Shown in pieces: positions 25,931-37,920 of a stretch of 64,000 nt of DNA. The notes below the pieces were generated by a model. The model made no database searches, had not been told where the DNA came from, and saw nothing but the letters and a program-made list of their open reading frames with translations. A program made the position numbers and the translations under genes. The stretch is from contig NC_083560.1 of assembly GCF_019925205.1 (NCBI RefSeq), forward strand, positions 46,236,270 through 46,300,269, given 5' to 3'. Each line of letters begins with the position of its first letter. Within the stretch, counting starts at the first letter, position 1. This stretch comes from Metopolophium dirhodum (taxonomy: Eukaryota; Arthropoda; Insecta; Hemiptera; Aphididae).

Positions 25931-27974
25931 ATTATATCATCAGACTCAACTTTCACGATATAAAGAAATAATATTTTTTGCCGTCACCGCACAACCGCGG
26001 CGATCACCTGTTAACGAAATTATTTGCGACAGTTATATATCGTTGGACAAAGATAAATACTGTATTCATGACGGAGCTGGTGTAATAAATCTGAAAATTC
26101 GAGATGCATTGATTGGTTTTTTTTCCAAAAAATGTTGTCGATCACGATGATGACTTCATATTGTTATTCGTATACGTCGTATGGCCATAATAAAATTATA
26201 TATATATATATATATATGTATATAATATAAGCGTCGAAACGTTGATAATTAAATTCTTTTTATTTCCCTCCTACATATTATTATTATATATTTATATATA
26301 TATATGTATGTATTATACGTGTTATTATTATTATTATGTTGCAGAGGTCGCGGACGTGTACCGCACACGGATTCGGCGTCGCGTAATTAAAAACGAGTAA
26401 TTAAAATGTGGATTTGATACAAAAAAAAAAAAAAATGTGAAGCGTAAAACCAGCACTGGCGAGAAACCGCTCCGGTTTCCCGCGGAGCGCGACCGACACG
26501 ATGATGAGGTCTCAGACTCGCGCATTTTTAATACACACGCATGCAACACTATACACGTATATAGATGGTATACGAGTCGTCACGAAAAACGCCTGCGGGC
26601 AATGATTTAAAACACATTTGCAATATATTATTACTATTATTTAGATTGTATTATATTATATATATATATATATATATTATTATTATAGGTTGAGGTATAC
26701 ACGCCGAACAGGTGGTACCTACCTACCTACCTATATTATTGGCCATCCGTCGTAATCGTCGAGTGTCCGCGATGCCGCGCAACGTCGTTGTAATATTTTG
26801 CAATGTCCGTCAAGTTGGCAACGAAACGTTATAATTATAATGTGCTAGTACTCACCAATAAAAAGAACCTAATATTTTTAGAAAAAAATCTAAAATATAT
26901 ATACTAAAACGCTACATCCTGCACAATAGTTTCATAGGAATTTACTATAGATTATGTTGTAGGGTCGTTTTTAGATTGAGCCAGATTGAGCAATAAGGTC
27001 TTTAAATTTTTCGAATCGACATAAACAGACATACCATTATGCGGTGACACGTTTGCTGGTGCACTTGCACCGTGCAGAAAATGCAAAAAAAACATTTTGT
27101 ATTCATACGCCTGATGTTATCTGCAGGACACCCGTCGTCTCTGAGTTCCGAGAAGGTTTCAAATTTGGCAATAGCGTCAGAAAATTGTATGATTTCAAAA
27201 AAAATTTTAATAGCTGTCATTTAGACAAATTCTAGGCTATTTTTCGCTATAGTCTCCCGCCCCTTTGTTTCCGAAGGGAGATTTCAAATTTTTCGCTTGT
27301 GCTGCCACTTTATAATTTCATCGCTCCCCTCATCATTTTAAATATATTTTTATAAAGGTATACGCTCATTCAGACAAAACTAATTGAGCTTATATGTGCG
27401 CATGAAAAACCATTTGTTATAATATATTTACAGTTTTGTGTATGTTAATTAATAATTATTGGAAAGTCAGTAACCCTAGTCCACGATGTATAGTGAAAAT
27501 ATTTCAATGCCGTGATATATGGCTTAATGGCCGCTCCCTTGTACCGTGATTTGCAAAAAAAATGATTGAAGAAAACCGATTACAATTTATTTTTTTTTTA
27601 AATAAAAAGGGTTATTGACTTTCTAAATTAAACACTGTACACGCCGAGAAGGTTTATGGCACGTAATTGTCGAGTGTCCACGACGTTGGTTTTGACAGGT
27701 CTATAACAATATGTCGTTCAGTCGTTCATTCACTGTCACTATACACCTTATTAAGTCGTATATTGGAGTGTTCTGTCTGACCGCGGCTACACTAATTTTC
27801 CAAGAAAACTTTGCCGATTTTGTGGAAACAATTGTTTAAGCTGATATAAGTTTGAGAAAATCTTTTTTTTTTTTTCAAAACCGGATGCTTTTCTAAAATG
27901 TTAACGCATACGTGATAATTATATCAAATAATGAGGGAGGTACCTATATCGTTTTTTTTTTTAAATAAGTGGTG

Positions 27975-28003
27975 CGTATAGTGGACCACAACGTTTGAGG
28001 GGT
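27975..28003. repeat. Dispersed repeat word shared with 43467-43495
   Basis: TATAGTGGACCACAACGTTT, then GAGGGGTA, resembles TATAGTGGACCAACATTTTG, then AGTGGTA at 43467-43495. This suggests two fragments of the same unclassified dispersed repeat. Confidence 0.4.
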
Positions 28004-29199
28004 ATTATTATATTATTCCTTGCCATTTTACTCCGTTCTTCTAAATGTTTTTATAAATATTATAATGCTTTTTTAAAAAAAAAAACTTTTCAACCACAAT
28101 ATATAATAAACAATATAATTGTATTCTGGTGTTATAAATTACATAGATACAACAACATAACCCAGGTTAGTAAAATAATCGTTTATTTCAAAACTGCAAG
28201 AGTCCACTTAAAGAATATGTGCGACGTCGCGTAAGTTTCGGCCGGTCGTTTGTCGAGCTTAATAGTTAATTGGATCACGCTGAACGACGAAGTCTATAAA
28301 TTAGTATTATACTACACAGTACACATGTACACGTGTAGGACGTATAGCCTCGTAAGCGTATAATACCTATGCGCTGTGGGTATAAGATGGTCATGGACTT
28401 TCCTCCGGAACTGTTCGATTCCATCGAAATTTTAAAAAAATCAACTGTTTACCTACGGTCTCTGTCAAAAACGATTCAGAATCGCGGTGCTACGCGGTTC
28501 TAAATTTTTCGCCTATACGAAATGTTACCTCTTTCCACAATTTTCACAATTTACGAACACGACTAGCCGGTCGGATTACAGCATATAACGAAATTATTCA
28601 ACCTCATTGGTTAAAGGCATCAGAAATCTGGAAAACATGGAAAAAAACCTATGATGTTTCCAGAATAATAATTATTTTGCGGGTATATAATATGTATTAT
28701 AGTATTATACAGATTACTGCCAAATGTTTCACTCAATATGCTTCCGAACTAAAGTAATATTCGTACGAATAGTTTTTTTTTTTAATTAGATATTAAAATG
28801 TATTTATACTAACTGCAGATACAAGCCTATGATTATATTACATAAGTACTTATAGGGACTATGACAACTTAAAAATTATTTATTAAAACTAGTCGCTAGT
28901 AAAATTACATGTGTAATTTGTAAAAATTGTCAAAGTATATCTATTAGTAGGTATTAGACTAAATAAAACCACCATTGATTATAAATACTAGTAATTATAA
29001 TCAATAACACTAAGTTTATGTTACGTTATATATAATATTATGTTTTATGTAAAACCGTTATTAAGTACTATATTTTCCTTAGTATAGGTACCACATAAAT
29101 TTAAATTATTCAGAAAATTCTCGTTAAATTTCCATTTTAGATTATCAACATCTTTATACTATTAGCCACTTTAAAAAAAAAAAATGGTGATTTTGTAAT

Positions 29200-29352
29200 A
29201 ATAAGTTTTTGAGTAGTTGAAAATAATGTAGCTAGTTCATGTAAGCATATTGAAGATTTCTAAATATCAGAATCAGAATAATTGGATCAAGTAGGTATAA
29301 TAAAAGAGAAGTGCGAGGGCATCATGGTTGGTGAATCACTCTGTATATATTA
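29200..29352. mobile_element. Partial copy of a long-inverted-repeat MITE family
   Basis: The right end, read on the minus strand, starts TATACAGAGTGATTCACCAA, then CCATGATGCCCTCGCACTTC. It resembles the ends of the elements at 36860 (ACAGAGTGATTTTTTAAGCA) and 55985 (ACAGAGTAATCCAAC). The other end was not resolved. Confidence 0.4.
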
Positions 29353-31599
29353 TTGTAGTCTGCCGTGTCGATAAAACAAAAACCTATTAATAATATTATA
29401 TACTATAATATGCTCGATATCGCCTCAATATTGTTATGGCAGTATGTCCGGTAATTGTACTGCGACGGTGACTGGGAAATGTCACGGTTTCATGAATATA
29501 TATTATTATTATTACTATACGGTGGGTCTTTTCCGGGGAGACGTGTGAGCGCGGTAACTCGAAAAAATTGTCATCGCTTCGTAGTCACGTCGACGTATAA
29601 TAATATGTATTAAATTATACGGAAAAAAAAATAATGATATTAAAACTCATCGTCGCCACATATCGACCGTAATCATTATACGATTTATGAAATATATACA
29701 GGTATTACTTTACGGAGTGTGTCTTATATCGCAAAAATCCGGATATTTTTTCATTATTTGTAAAACTACTGGTATAAACCCCCCGAGTTTGAGCGTAAAC
29801 CGGAACCATCTACAATTGGGTCAGATTATGCGCGTCGCGTAATAACCGGTATATACCGAGCGGTGTGCGATAGCCGATGAGAAAATCACCCCGTATACCG
29901 TATTTAGGTATATGTTAATTACACAGGACCTAACATACATTTTTGCCCGCGTCCCTCTAATCACGAGTACTTATATGTATTATACATGTATGGTTGCATG
30001 GTTCGAGGGATATATATAGTCATCAAGTGTACGGATGTGCTGAGAGGCGACCTACAACGACGGTGTCGGAATACCAAAGCAGAGCGAAATACGATGGTAA
30101 AATCTATGTACATGTAGGTTTACGTTTTGCCGGGTGGTTTTGCGATGACGAGCGCAATTCGTCGGAAAACGCCTATCCGAAGAAAATGAAAATAAGAAAG
30201 TCGTCCAACTCATGCCGATGTCTATGGCCTCTCTATACAGGTTTTATGGTGCTCGTTAATGGCATACTTCCAAATACTTAAGATATTTTTATATAATTTA
30301 AGGAGTCTATCATAAAAAAAAAAAATGTACCATTAAAAAGAGTTTAGTACTCATTTGAAAAAGAAAAAAAAGAAGTTTGTATTGTAACGGGACATTTATT
30401 ATATTATACTGTATAAAAATCTAAGTATTTGTAAATATTATATGATCCTAAGCACAACATTGAAAAATTCCAAAAATTAAAATTCTCAATCATAGAAAAA
30501 CATGAGGTAAGCATGCTTAACGAACCACTGAGCATATACGTCCGAAAAATTTCAGTTCATTTTCAGACACTAAAATTATGTTTATTATAATTTATGACAA
30601 TGTACAGTATACACGTTTTAAAAAAGGTCGTGGATATGGTCAAAGGTAGTTTTTTCGAATTTTCCAGTACGTATGTACCTACAATAGTAAAATGTCATAA
30701 AATATATACGATATAGTTATCGGGATTCGGGACAACCTCGAAAAACGTCACTAACAGACACAAACTTTATTATAAAATATGAAAATATTAAATAATTATG
30801 CTTGTATCGGAATTATTGTTGTATTAAATACTGTGTGGCCACGTATTTCTATAATTTGCTTGAATTCACAATTATTAAACTTCAAAAGAATTTCCTTCAG
30901 ATTTAATTTCTTCCTGTTTTTATCATGATATTATTATATTATGGCAGAAAGAATCGTAGCGAGAACAAAACACGCAAACGCATTAAATTCACAGCCCTGC
31001 GTACCTATACGTGTTTACAACAAACAACCCTGGTACATGTATAATTCACGCGCGCGTACAATATTATATTATATACCTATATACCGCAGAACACGTATAT
31101 GGTCGAACGTCGAATGAATAATATCGCGGTTTCACGCAATGCACGACGCACACATGATGTCCACGCGGAGAGATATACGCGCGCATCTGTTTAAGTTCTG
31201 AACGTGTGCATGGATCTATAATATTATAGGGCGACACGCACTACACGAGACGATATTATAATATTATAATATTTGTGTGACAAAAACTTCGAACAAAACC
31301 ATCGCGTATCGGCCGTTTCACACGATTATGATATTCGTATAGACTGCGTGTGAGACGCATAAGATATAACAATATGTGATATAATGGGTAGGTTATAATA
31401 CGCATCGTATCAATATAATATAATATCACGACGAATCCGCAGCACTAGTGGCGGCAACGTGAACATTTTTTATTTAATATTTTAACCTACAAAAGTGTCT
31501 GAATTTATTTCAGCACCACCATGGCACCTGCAATTATATCATGTCCACCTTTATATAAGCGACAACATTATAAGTAGGTATACCTATACTATTCCCACT

Positions 31600-31760
31600 A
31601 CAATGATTCGGCCACGTGATTCGAAAAACTAATAAATGACGTGAAAAAGACCCAGAGGAAGACCAACAAAGTGATGGATAGATAGGGGTGAAGAAAGATC
31701 TGGAAACACTAGAAGTGAAGAATTGGGAAGGTTGGAGAACAGCAACGGTCCCGCAAAATA
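31600..31760 (+). pseudogene. Decayed C-terminal tail of a LINE-type ORF2
   Basis: Reading across frames, the segment gives FGHVIRKTNK, then RPRGRPTK.WIDRGEE, then in another frame KDLETLEVKNWEGWRTAT. This order (GHV.R, RGRP.k.W.D, then DL..L.v.nWe.wr) is the familiar end of the large protein of insect non-LTR retrotransposons, just after the reverse transcriptase. There are a stop and at least one frameshift, so it is not functional. It is too short to assign a clade and the reverse transcriptase itself is not seen upstream. Confidence 0.6.
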
Positions 31761-31904
31761 TTCTTAAATTATATTGTAATGCCAGAAAATAGCGAGAACA
31801 GAACGAATTCTCACAAAAGGTCGACTTATATATTTTGGTTAGTAAAAAAATGATCTATTATCAAATAACCAATATAATTAATACTTTAACTTGCACTTTT
31901 AAAA

Positions 31905-32230
31905 TTATTTTTAAATTCAATTTTTTCCCCTTAGTTATTTAAGTAGATTTTTTGGTACATTTTAGAGTTTTAGGGTATTTTTACATTTTTTTAGTGCATT
32001 TTTACCAATATTACGCTAATTTCATATTATATACTAATTACCTAAGTATTATTTATTTTTGTGAATAATAATTTTATCTTACCTAAAAACCCGGATTTAA
32101 TTATAATTATTAATTTTTAAATTAAATTTTTTTCATTTATTTAAGCAGATTTTTTGGTGATTTTTCAAGTTTATTTTTTGAGTTTTTAAGGCATTTTGTG
32201 TGTTTTTTTTAGGTTTTTTAGGTCATTGAA
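31905..32230. repeat. Diverged direct duplication, ~207-bp period
   Basis: A block near 31911-31995 (TTATTTAAGTAGATTTTTTG and onward) recurs near 32118-32215 (TTATTTAAGCAGATTTTTTG) with many substitutions. Both are T-rich. Confidence 0.55.
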
Positions 32231-32619
32231 ATCCTATCTCTAATAATTATACAATAATATAAAAAGTAAAATCGCTCGAAACTTCGTTTACGAAATCCGC
32301 ACAAAACGAAACGTGCGATTATTAATTAATTTTTTTTTTAAATATTCACTACGGACAAACGCGAACCCTATTCGATTTACTAAACGTACCGAGTAAGCAG
32401 CTATAGGTACCTAAGGATACAGAAGTCGCTGCTGCTGTCTAGAACACGTGTAAATGTCGTCATCGTTTCGAAACGCACTGCACGTGAGTACATGTGTTAC
32501 ATCCGTACGTGTAGTATATGTATACACCATGGCGGTCTTCTCTGTTACGTGACATTTAGATTTTATTGCTTGTGTAATAATGTATACGGGAAAGGAAGAG
32601 CACGAGAATAAAAATAGTA

Positions 32620-32650
32620 TAGAAACAGAAATAGAAATAGAAATAGAAAT
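32620..32650. repeat. (GAAATA)n hexanucleotide repeat
   Basis: About five units of AGAAAT/GAAATA, the first slightly diverged. Confidence 0.9.
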
Positions 32651-33985
32651 TCAAGAATCAAGTGTTCTCGAGCTGCAGATGACGAACTGCGATGAACCGG
32701 TAGCGAGTTGTACAAATCATAAATACATGTTATAATATAGGATTGTCTGTTTTCGATTATTATAATATTTTAATATCACCCACACAAATAATGATAATAG
32801 TTTAATACAATCGTTATGCGAATACGCGTCTTCACGGTGATTCATTTTTCTAAAAACGTCGTAGCGTATGTATATTCTAAAAACAAATACCAAACGGGTG
32901 TAGTGTTTTGTTTGAATTAATTTACATGCAGCTGTGTTTGAAGTTTAGATTTTGTCAATGTGACCCTGTCACTCTAATCTAATAACTTTGAACAGGTACG
33001 CGTTAAACATTCACGAAATTCGAACGTCGAAATCGTCGGAAAATATTATTCTTCCTCAGATTATATAGTCAAATATAATTATATGGTGATAAGCATAAGA
33101 GCCTGCTGTCAATAAAATGTTATAACAAATGTATGTATATTATTAAATATTAAAAAATGAAAATGTTGAGGTAATGAAATAGTGTTTGCTGTCAATATAG
33201 AATTTCTCTGTTGGTACATCAATTTCATAAACCCTGTGTCAACTGAGACAGCCAGACAGGGAACACTCTATAACTTACTAAGTATCTTATGCTTATTTTT
33301 AAAATCGGTTGGCGGAACACGAAACTAGACGTTGTCAAAACAACTTTATTATTTTCAAGATTACCCTTATTTTTTTTCACTTTGCATTCTTAGATTTAAA
33401 ATTTACTGCATGACAGTTTCTTTTTATTCATACACTTTTAAGTTAAAAGCTCCAAGATACAATCAGAGTTCATCAATCTGATATTTTTGTTATTTATTAT
33501 TATTTTTATTTCATTATTATTAAACAAATAAATATTATTTTCAAAAATTCGGTCCACGTATGAACCGGAAACCCTATTTGAAATATCTCTCACTCAATAC
33601 AGTTTTGGTTTAGAGTAAAGTTGACTACATAAAAAAAATTGTGTTGAGGATTATAGTTAAAAAAAAATTGAAAGCCAGATAAATTATTGATGGTCTACGC
33701 AAACCGAATTCAAAAATATCCATAAATAATTGAATTACCTATATTTTAGTGTTATCTATTTCCACGGGTATACGCGGTGTAAGCCTGGATCAAAAGGTGA
33801 CCTGGTGGGGGGAGGATACGTCCTTAAGGCACGTGTAAAAGGGTCTATATAGTGTTGTCAGCTAAAAATTGTCTGAAGTGGTCATATTTTGAATACTTTT
33901 TATAATGTAAAAATATTATATTTCAAAAAATGTTGTACGAATTCGTGTGAAAATAGTGTCACAACTCACTATATATTCTGAACTC

Positions 33986-34131
33986 TACAGTGAAGCGTCT
34001 AAATACCGGACACTCTCTATCGCTGACATTTTTTCCACTATTCAGAAGATTTAGACTGTAGAAAGTTTATGGTTGGGTCCCAAGAAAACGTCAACTATTG
34101 GGAGGCGTCCGTTAGGGGAGGTTTCACTGTA
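33986..34131. mobile_element. Tigger/pogo-like MITE flanked by TA
   Basis: The element proper is 33988-34129 (142 bp). It starts CAGTGAAGCGTC and ends GGAGGTTTCACTG, so the inverted ends share 10 of 12 bases, and TA lies immediately outside both ends. CAGTGAAACCTC-type ends with a TA duplication are known from Tigger/pogo elements of the Tc1/mariner group. The inner right side holds short tandem blocks of the form TATTGGGAGGCGTCC and GTTAGGGGAGG. It ends about 60 bp from the donor of the Ig3 exon. It has no coding capacity. Confidence 0.7.
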
Positions 34132-34190
34132 CGGTAATAATATTATGTAGGTAGGTACCTATTATAACAACACGAAGGTATAATACTCAC

Positions 34191-34443
34191 ACAATATGCT
34201 CAACGCTTTGGATTCCTCTGTTTTCTCCACTGAATTTTGCGCCTCGCACCTGACCAACGAATTGTGCAGCCTCCTGGATATGTTAAACAGCCACAGTTCG
34301 GACGTGACTTCGCTCGGCGCGTACTGATCGTTGACGAACCACCGGTAGTTAACTTCCGGTGGGTTGGCTTTCGTCAGGCACAGGAACTGCACGTCTGACC
34401 CTTCGACCAGCTTCCTCGCAGGCCCGGCAATGGTCAGCGTTAT
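34191..34443 (-). CDS. rst/kirre: Exon encoding Ig domain 3 of Roughest/Kirre-like receptor
   Basis: This exon is 253 bp (84 codons plus one base), entered in phase 0 and left in phase 1. The acceptor is the TTTTTCAG before 34443. Two donors overlap; the strong GTGAGT at 34190-34185 is chosen because it leaves a T that joins the AT of the next exon to make a Tyr codon in the same frame. The peptide runs ITLTIAGPARKLVEG to SKALSIL and is one complete Ig domain: Cys in FLCLTK (about residue 22), Trp in YRWF (about 35) and Cys in VRCEAQN (about 66). The strings NPPEVNYRWFVND and VRCEAQNSV correspond to Ig3 of Roughest (NPHELSYRWFIND, VKCEVVNAV). NIS is a possible glycosylation site. Upstream lies the 27-kb intron, so this exon is isolated. 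A Tigger-like MITE (33988-34129) ends about 60 bp past its donor and a long-inverted-repeat element starts about 120 bp before its acceptor. Confidence 0.93.
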
Positions 34444-34560
34444 CTGAAAAATGACAAGACGTCCCGACGTTAAACATGAACACGACAAAATAAGAACATG
34501 GGTGTTGTTAAATAATATTATATACAGGTAATAACTATTGATCAAAACATCGGTATAAAG

Positions 34561-35178
34561 CTTGATTTTTTTAAGCATGCCCACCCCATTTTTATTTTTT
34601 ACCTATAGTATATTACATCTATTTAAATTCTGATTTTTAGAATTTTTAAATATATTGTGGCGATAAAACTTCTATTATTAAAATGACTCACTTTTTGAAT
34701 GTCAATTATTTAGAGGATGATTTTATTGAAAATTTGGATATATCTCGATCAAAATTCTAATGAGTAGTTTGTGTGTTATTAAAATGTATATTTAACTAAA
34801 TATAATAAACCTTAAAAAAAGTTTTACAAAAATATATCCCAAATGTAATATTAGTCGTAGTAATTATTGTACTTGGATCATTTTCACAAATTATTTATAA
34901 TGATAAATCAATAGTAATTATCAACATTTTCATATTATCGAAGACCCACAGCTACTTAACCCATTACCAATAGACATATTATCCTTAGTACATAAAGTTA
35001 TATAAAAACTACTTGCTCAGATTTTGATTTAGATATATCAAAACTATCAAAAAGAATATCTGCTGAATAATTAATAGTGAAAAAGGGTTTATAAATATAC
35101 TAAAAATCAGAATTTTAATAAATCATGCATAATTCAAGTATAAAAATAAGGTTAACACGCTTAAAAAATCACCCTGTA
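34561..35178. mobile_element. Long-inverted-repeat MITE, reference copy of the family
   Basis: The left end is GATTTTTTTAAGCATGCCCA, followed by CCCCATTTTTATTTTTT and then AAATTCTGATTTTTAGAAT. The reverse complement of the right end is TATACAGGGTGATTTTTTAA, then GCGTGTTAACC, TTATTTTTATAC and AAATTCTGATTTTTAGTATA. The arms match over ~100 bp. The interior has CCCATTACCAATAGACATA, then TTATCCTTAG, which recurs in the copies at 36.9-37.1 kb and 55.7 kb. It is non-coding. It sits just upstream of the Ig3 exon. Confidence 0.68.
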
Positions 35179-36568
35179 TAAGTGTATAAGTTGCGCCAAC
35201 GATGGCCGTGAAAACCCGCATATATATAACACAGTGTTTTTGCGATTAGATTTGCGCCTTTAAAATATAATATTACTATATTATGTTTCGTATAAAATAA
35301 GAGCCCACCGCAACCGTTCTTCATCTGGTCGGCGTTGTTGGCGAACTTTAAAATTAATATTGTTATAATATCCACCACAAAACAAGCGCGACAAAGTGCA
35401 TCGTGTAGATTATTAATCGATTAAAGTTGAAACATTTTGATTTTTTTTTTTTTGTTTCGTTAAAGTTAAAATTGGATTTAATTTTATATAATATTATTAT
35501 TATTTAAACGTTGTATAGAATAGTTTTCAACAGCTGCTCGACCACACCAACGCCAACTTTAAACCGAGTACCGGAATAAATTCACAGATAAGCGTCCGGG
35601 TAAAAAAAGGGGAACAACTGCAAGTTTGTAGTTGCCGACAAATCACGAGATGTATTTCGTCTTTGCATTTTAAAGTTGTGTAATAATTAAATATTCATCA
35701 GTTATAATAATATTTATATAAGTACTACTAGTTAGAAATTCGATTTTTATGCATATAAAATGGTCAGAAAAATATTATTCTGTCTCGAAATACGAAACTA
35801 ACAATAATTCATGCTGCCAATCAAAAATGTAAAAAACTTAAAAATGAATACTCACCGATAAAAATAGTAATAATGCATAAAAAAATTAAATATTTTCAAA
35901 AACTTTATGTTAATACTTTATGAGATAATTAACAATATTTTCCGTTAAAAGAATTACCTTGTACGTATTAGAATATTATAATGTACAGCCCATATAGCAT
36001 ATATTATACATATTATACTGCCTACCGATGTGGGTACGATGTTATTGATTAAACGAAAGAAAACGGCGGATGTGATAAAAAAAAAAGCTCTTTGCTAGTT
36101 GATAAAAAATGTATAAGAAATAATATTGGGAGTAGATACCTGCAGTATATATCTACCGGGGTTAGGTTGGATATCTCCTAAATTATATGTGTACCTATAA
36201 TCTATATACAGTATACTTCCTGTGATATCGCCGCTCCGTAATTAGCGTAATGGCGCGGAATTAGAAATCAAAAAAAAATAAAATAAGACCTTCGGTATAG
36301 GTACGTACTCTAATAATATTGCCCACGTGTAACATTTACGATATAAATATTATGTTATATTTTTCGGGTTCAGATCCCGCCGAGTAGTATATGCAGGTAT
36401 ACAATTTATTGCGGCTGAGGTGGACTTATTTCGTACCAATACCTATCCATCTATAATACGAGTTCGATTTTTATAATAACGTCTCGCACAAAACGAACGA
36501 TCGGAAATAATAATTAGATCCTCTCGCTGCGGCATATTACAACGCGTGTATATGGAAACCCCACACAC

Positions 36569-36572
<4 letters not shown>

Positions 36573-36599
<27 letters not shown>

Positions 36600-36713
36600 T
36601 AATACGCCACTCGATCACGATAGATTACAATATATATCGTACAGCTCTGCTGTATAGACGCGGTAAGCGTGGCGGTCGCCATTATATATATGTATTATGT
36701 ATGTATAGCTATG

Positions 36714-36745
<32 letters not shown>
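36573..36745. repeat. Two (AAT)n tracts
   Basis: AAT/ATA trinucleotide runs lie at 36573-36600 and 36717-36745 within AT-rich intron. They generate spurious Ile/Tyr-rich frames. Confidence 0.9.
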
Positions 36746-36859
36746 GGATAGTGTTATTGTATATCGGGAAATTACTATTTTTCGATTCCGACCGTATATA
36801 TAGTCTAGGCATATAACCTGCAGAAATATATATTATAAACACATTATACAGTTGTACAG

Positions 36860-37118
36860 AGTGATTTTTTAAGCATGCTCGCTCTATTTTTATGCTTAAA
36901 TAATACATGATAATAATATATACAAACTCTGATTTTTAGAATTTTTAAATACACTTGAAGACCATATTTTCGAATACTTGACATTTTTTGTATAAAACTT
37001 TAAGAGGATGATCATTTTACATATTTTTTTTTTGCACCTATCTGCATCAAAATTCGAACGAATAGTTTTTTGAGTTATATAAAATTGTAAGGATAATATT
37101 ATGTCTCTGCGGCAATGG
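36860..37118. mobile_element. Truncated copy of the 34.6-kb MITE family
   Basis: It begins ACAGAGTGATTTTTTAAGCA, then TGCTCGCTC, and shares CTCTGATTTTTAGAATTTTT with the copy at 34.6 kb. It continues into CGAATAGTTTTTTGAG and a block that on the minus strand reads CCCATTGCCGCAGAGACATA. At about 37118 the similarity stops and Tigger-like sequence begins. Confidence 0.6.
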
Positions 37119-37188
37119 GTTAAGTATGGCGTCCGCTATTGGGAGGTATTCACTATTAGGAGGTGTGTCAGTTAGGGAAGGTTTCTCT
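37119..37188. mobile_element. Tigger-like MITE half
   Basis: It contains tandem blocks GCTATTGGGAGG, ACTATTAGGAGG and AGTTAGGGAAGG and ends GTTTCTCTGTA, matching the right side of the element at 33988-34129. The other half is missing; the 34.6-kb-type element abuts it directly. Confidence 0.55.
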
Positions 37189-37269
37189 GTATCCGCAGTC
37201 GTATAGCAGTATATAATATTATACAGCATGGTCGCGGTCTGGTATATTATTATTTTTTTTTTCGTCATC

Positions 37270-37574
37270 ATCATCATCATCGCCGCAGTCTCGGCCTCAA
37301 TGAGGATTCACACGCGCATTCGTCGTCTGCGCGTCCCCTCTGCCGCCGGTGTGCGTTGTGAGAACGGAAAAAGAAACCCAAATAGGGAAACGGCGGTGCC
37401 GGCTGGTGAGTCTCGAGTGAGGGATTGGTGGAGGGAAGGGAAAAACCAAAAAGAAACAATAACTCGTGTGTGTGGTGACGGGGAGAGCGGAGGGTACTCT
37501 GCAGTTAAACAGTGTCATTAATACGTACAATATTATTATTATTATTATTATTACAGATATTACGACATGCGCGT

Positions 37575-37605
<31 letters not shown>

Positions 37606-37920
37606 TAAGTCGTATGGTGTCATATGGGAAGCGGAGAAGTCCGCCAGTACACATGTGCCCGCAGCCGCGGCGGCTACTCGACGTAGGAATACCCACCCGG
37701 ACCGCGCGGGGTGGGTACACATTATATTATAACGCGTCGACGACGACAGAAAAAAAAAACCAAAATCTCAAAACATAATAATAATAATATAATACTGTAT
37801 TATATACATGAGATACTCTGCAGACGTCGTCTGTCTGCCAGGCGCGATTTCGGGCTAGTAAAACAACTACAGAGACGGGCGATGATGATTTTTTTCTCGG
37901 GAGCAGGAACACGACGTTTT
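37270..37920. promoter_or_regulatory. GC-richer island in the 27-kb intron
   Basis: The base composition changes sharply here: 37285-37500 and 37625-37740 are rich in G, C and CpG (for example GCCGCCGGTGTGCG and GCCGCGGCGGCTACTCG) against a strongly AT-rich background. Several overlapping open frames of 60-141 codons exist, but all are low-complexity and none has a recognisable domain. It could be an enhancer, an alternative promoter or an unannotated first exon; the sequence alone cannot decide. Confidence 0.3.
37530..37605. repeat. Inverted (ATT)n / (AAT)n pair, potential hairpin
   Basis: A TTA/ATT run (37530-37553) is followed about 22 bases later by an AAT run (37576-37605). The two are reverse complements and could form a stem of about 24 base pairs. 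Confidence 0.85.

Larger units (their letters stand above)
24695..34190. other. 9.5-kb intron between the Ig3 and Ig4 exons
   Basis: No exon was found inside. Besides the elements listed separately it has TA runs at 26197-26217 and 26657-26678, and A/T homopolymer tracts. Its GC content rises locally near 26340-26530 and 29980-30230, where short open frames (for example 29994-30281, 95 codons) have no recognisable domain and no supporting splice signals. I treat it as intronic. Confidence 0.65.

Noticed and set aside
29994..30281. Plus-strand frame of 95 codons
   Set aside because: No domain, no splice or start context; probably chance in a locally GC-richer stretch.
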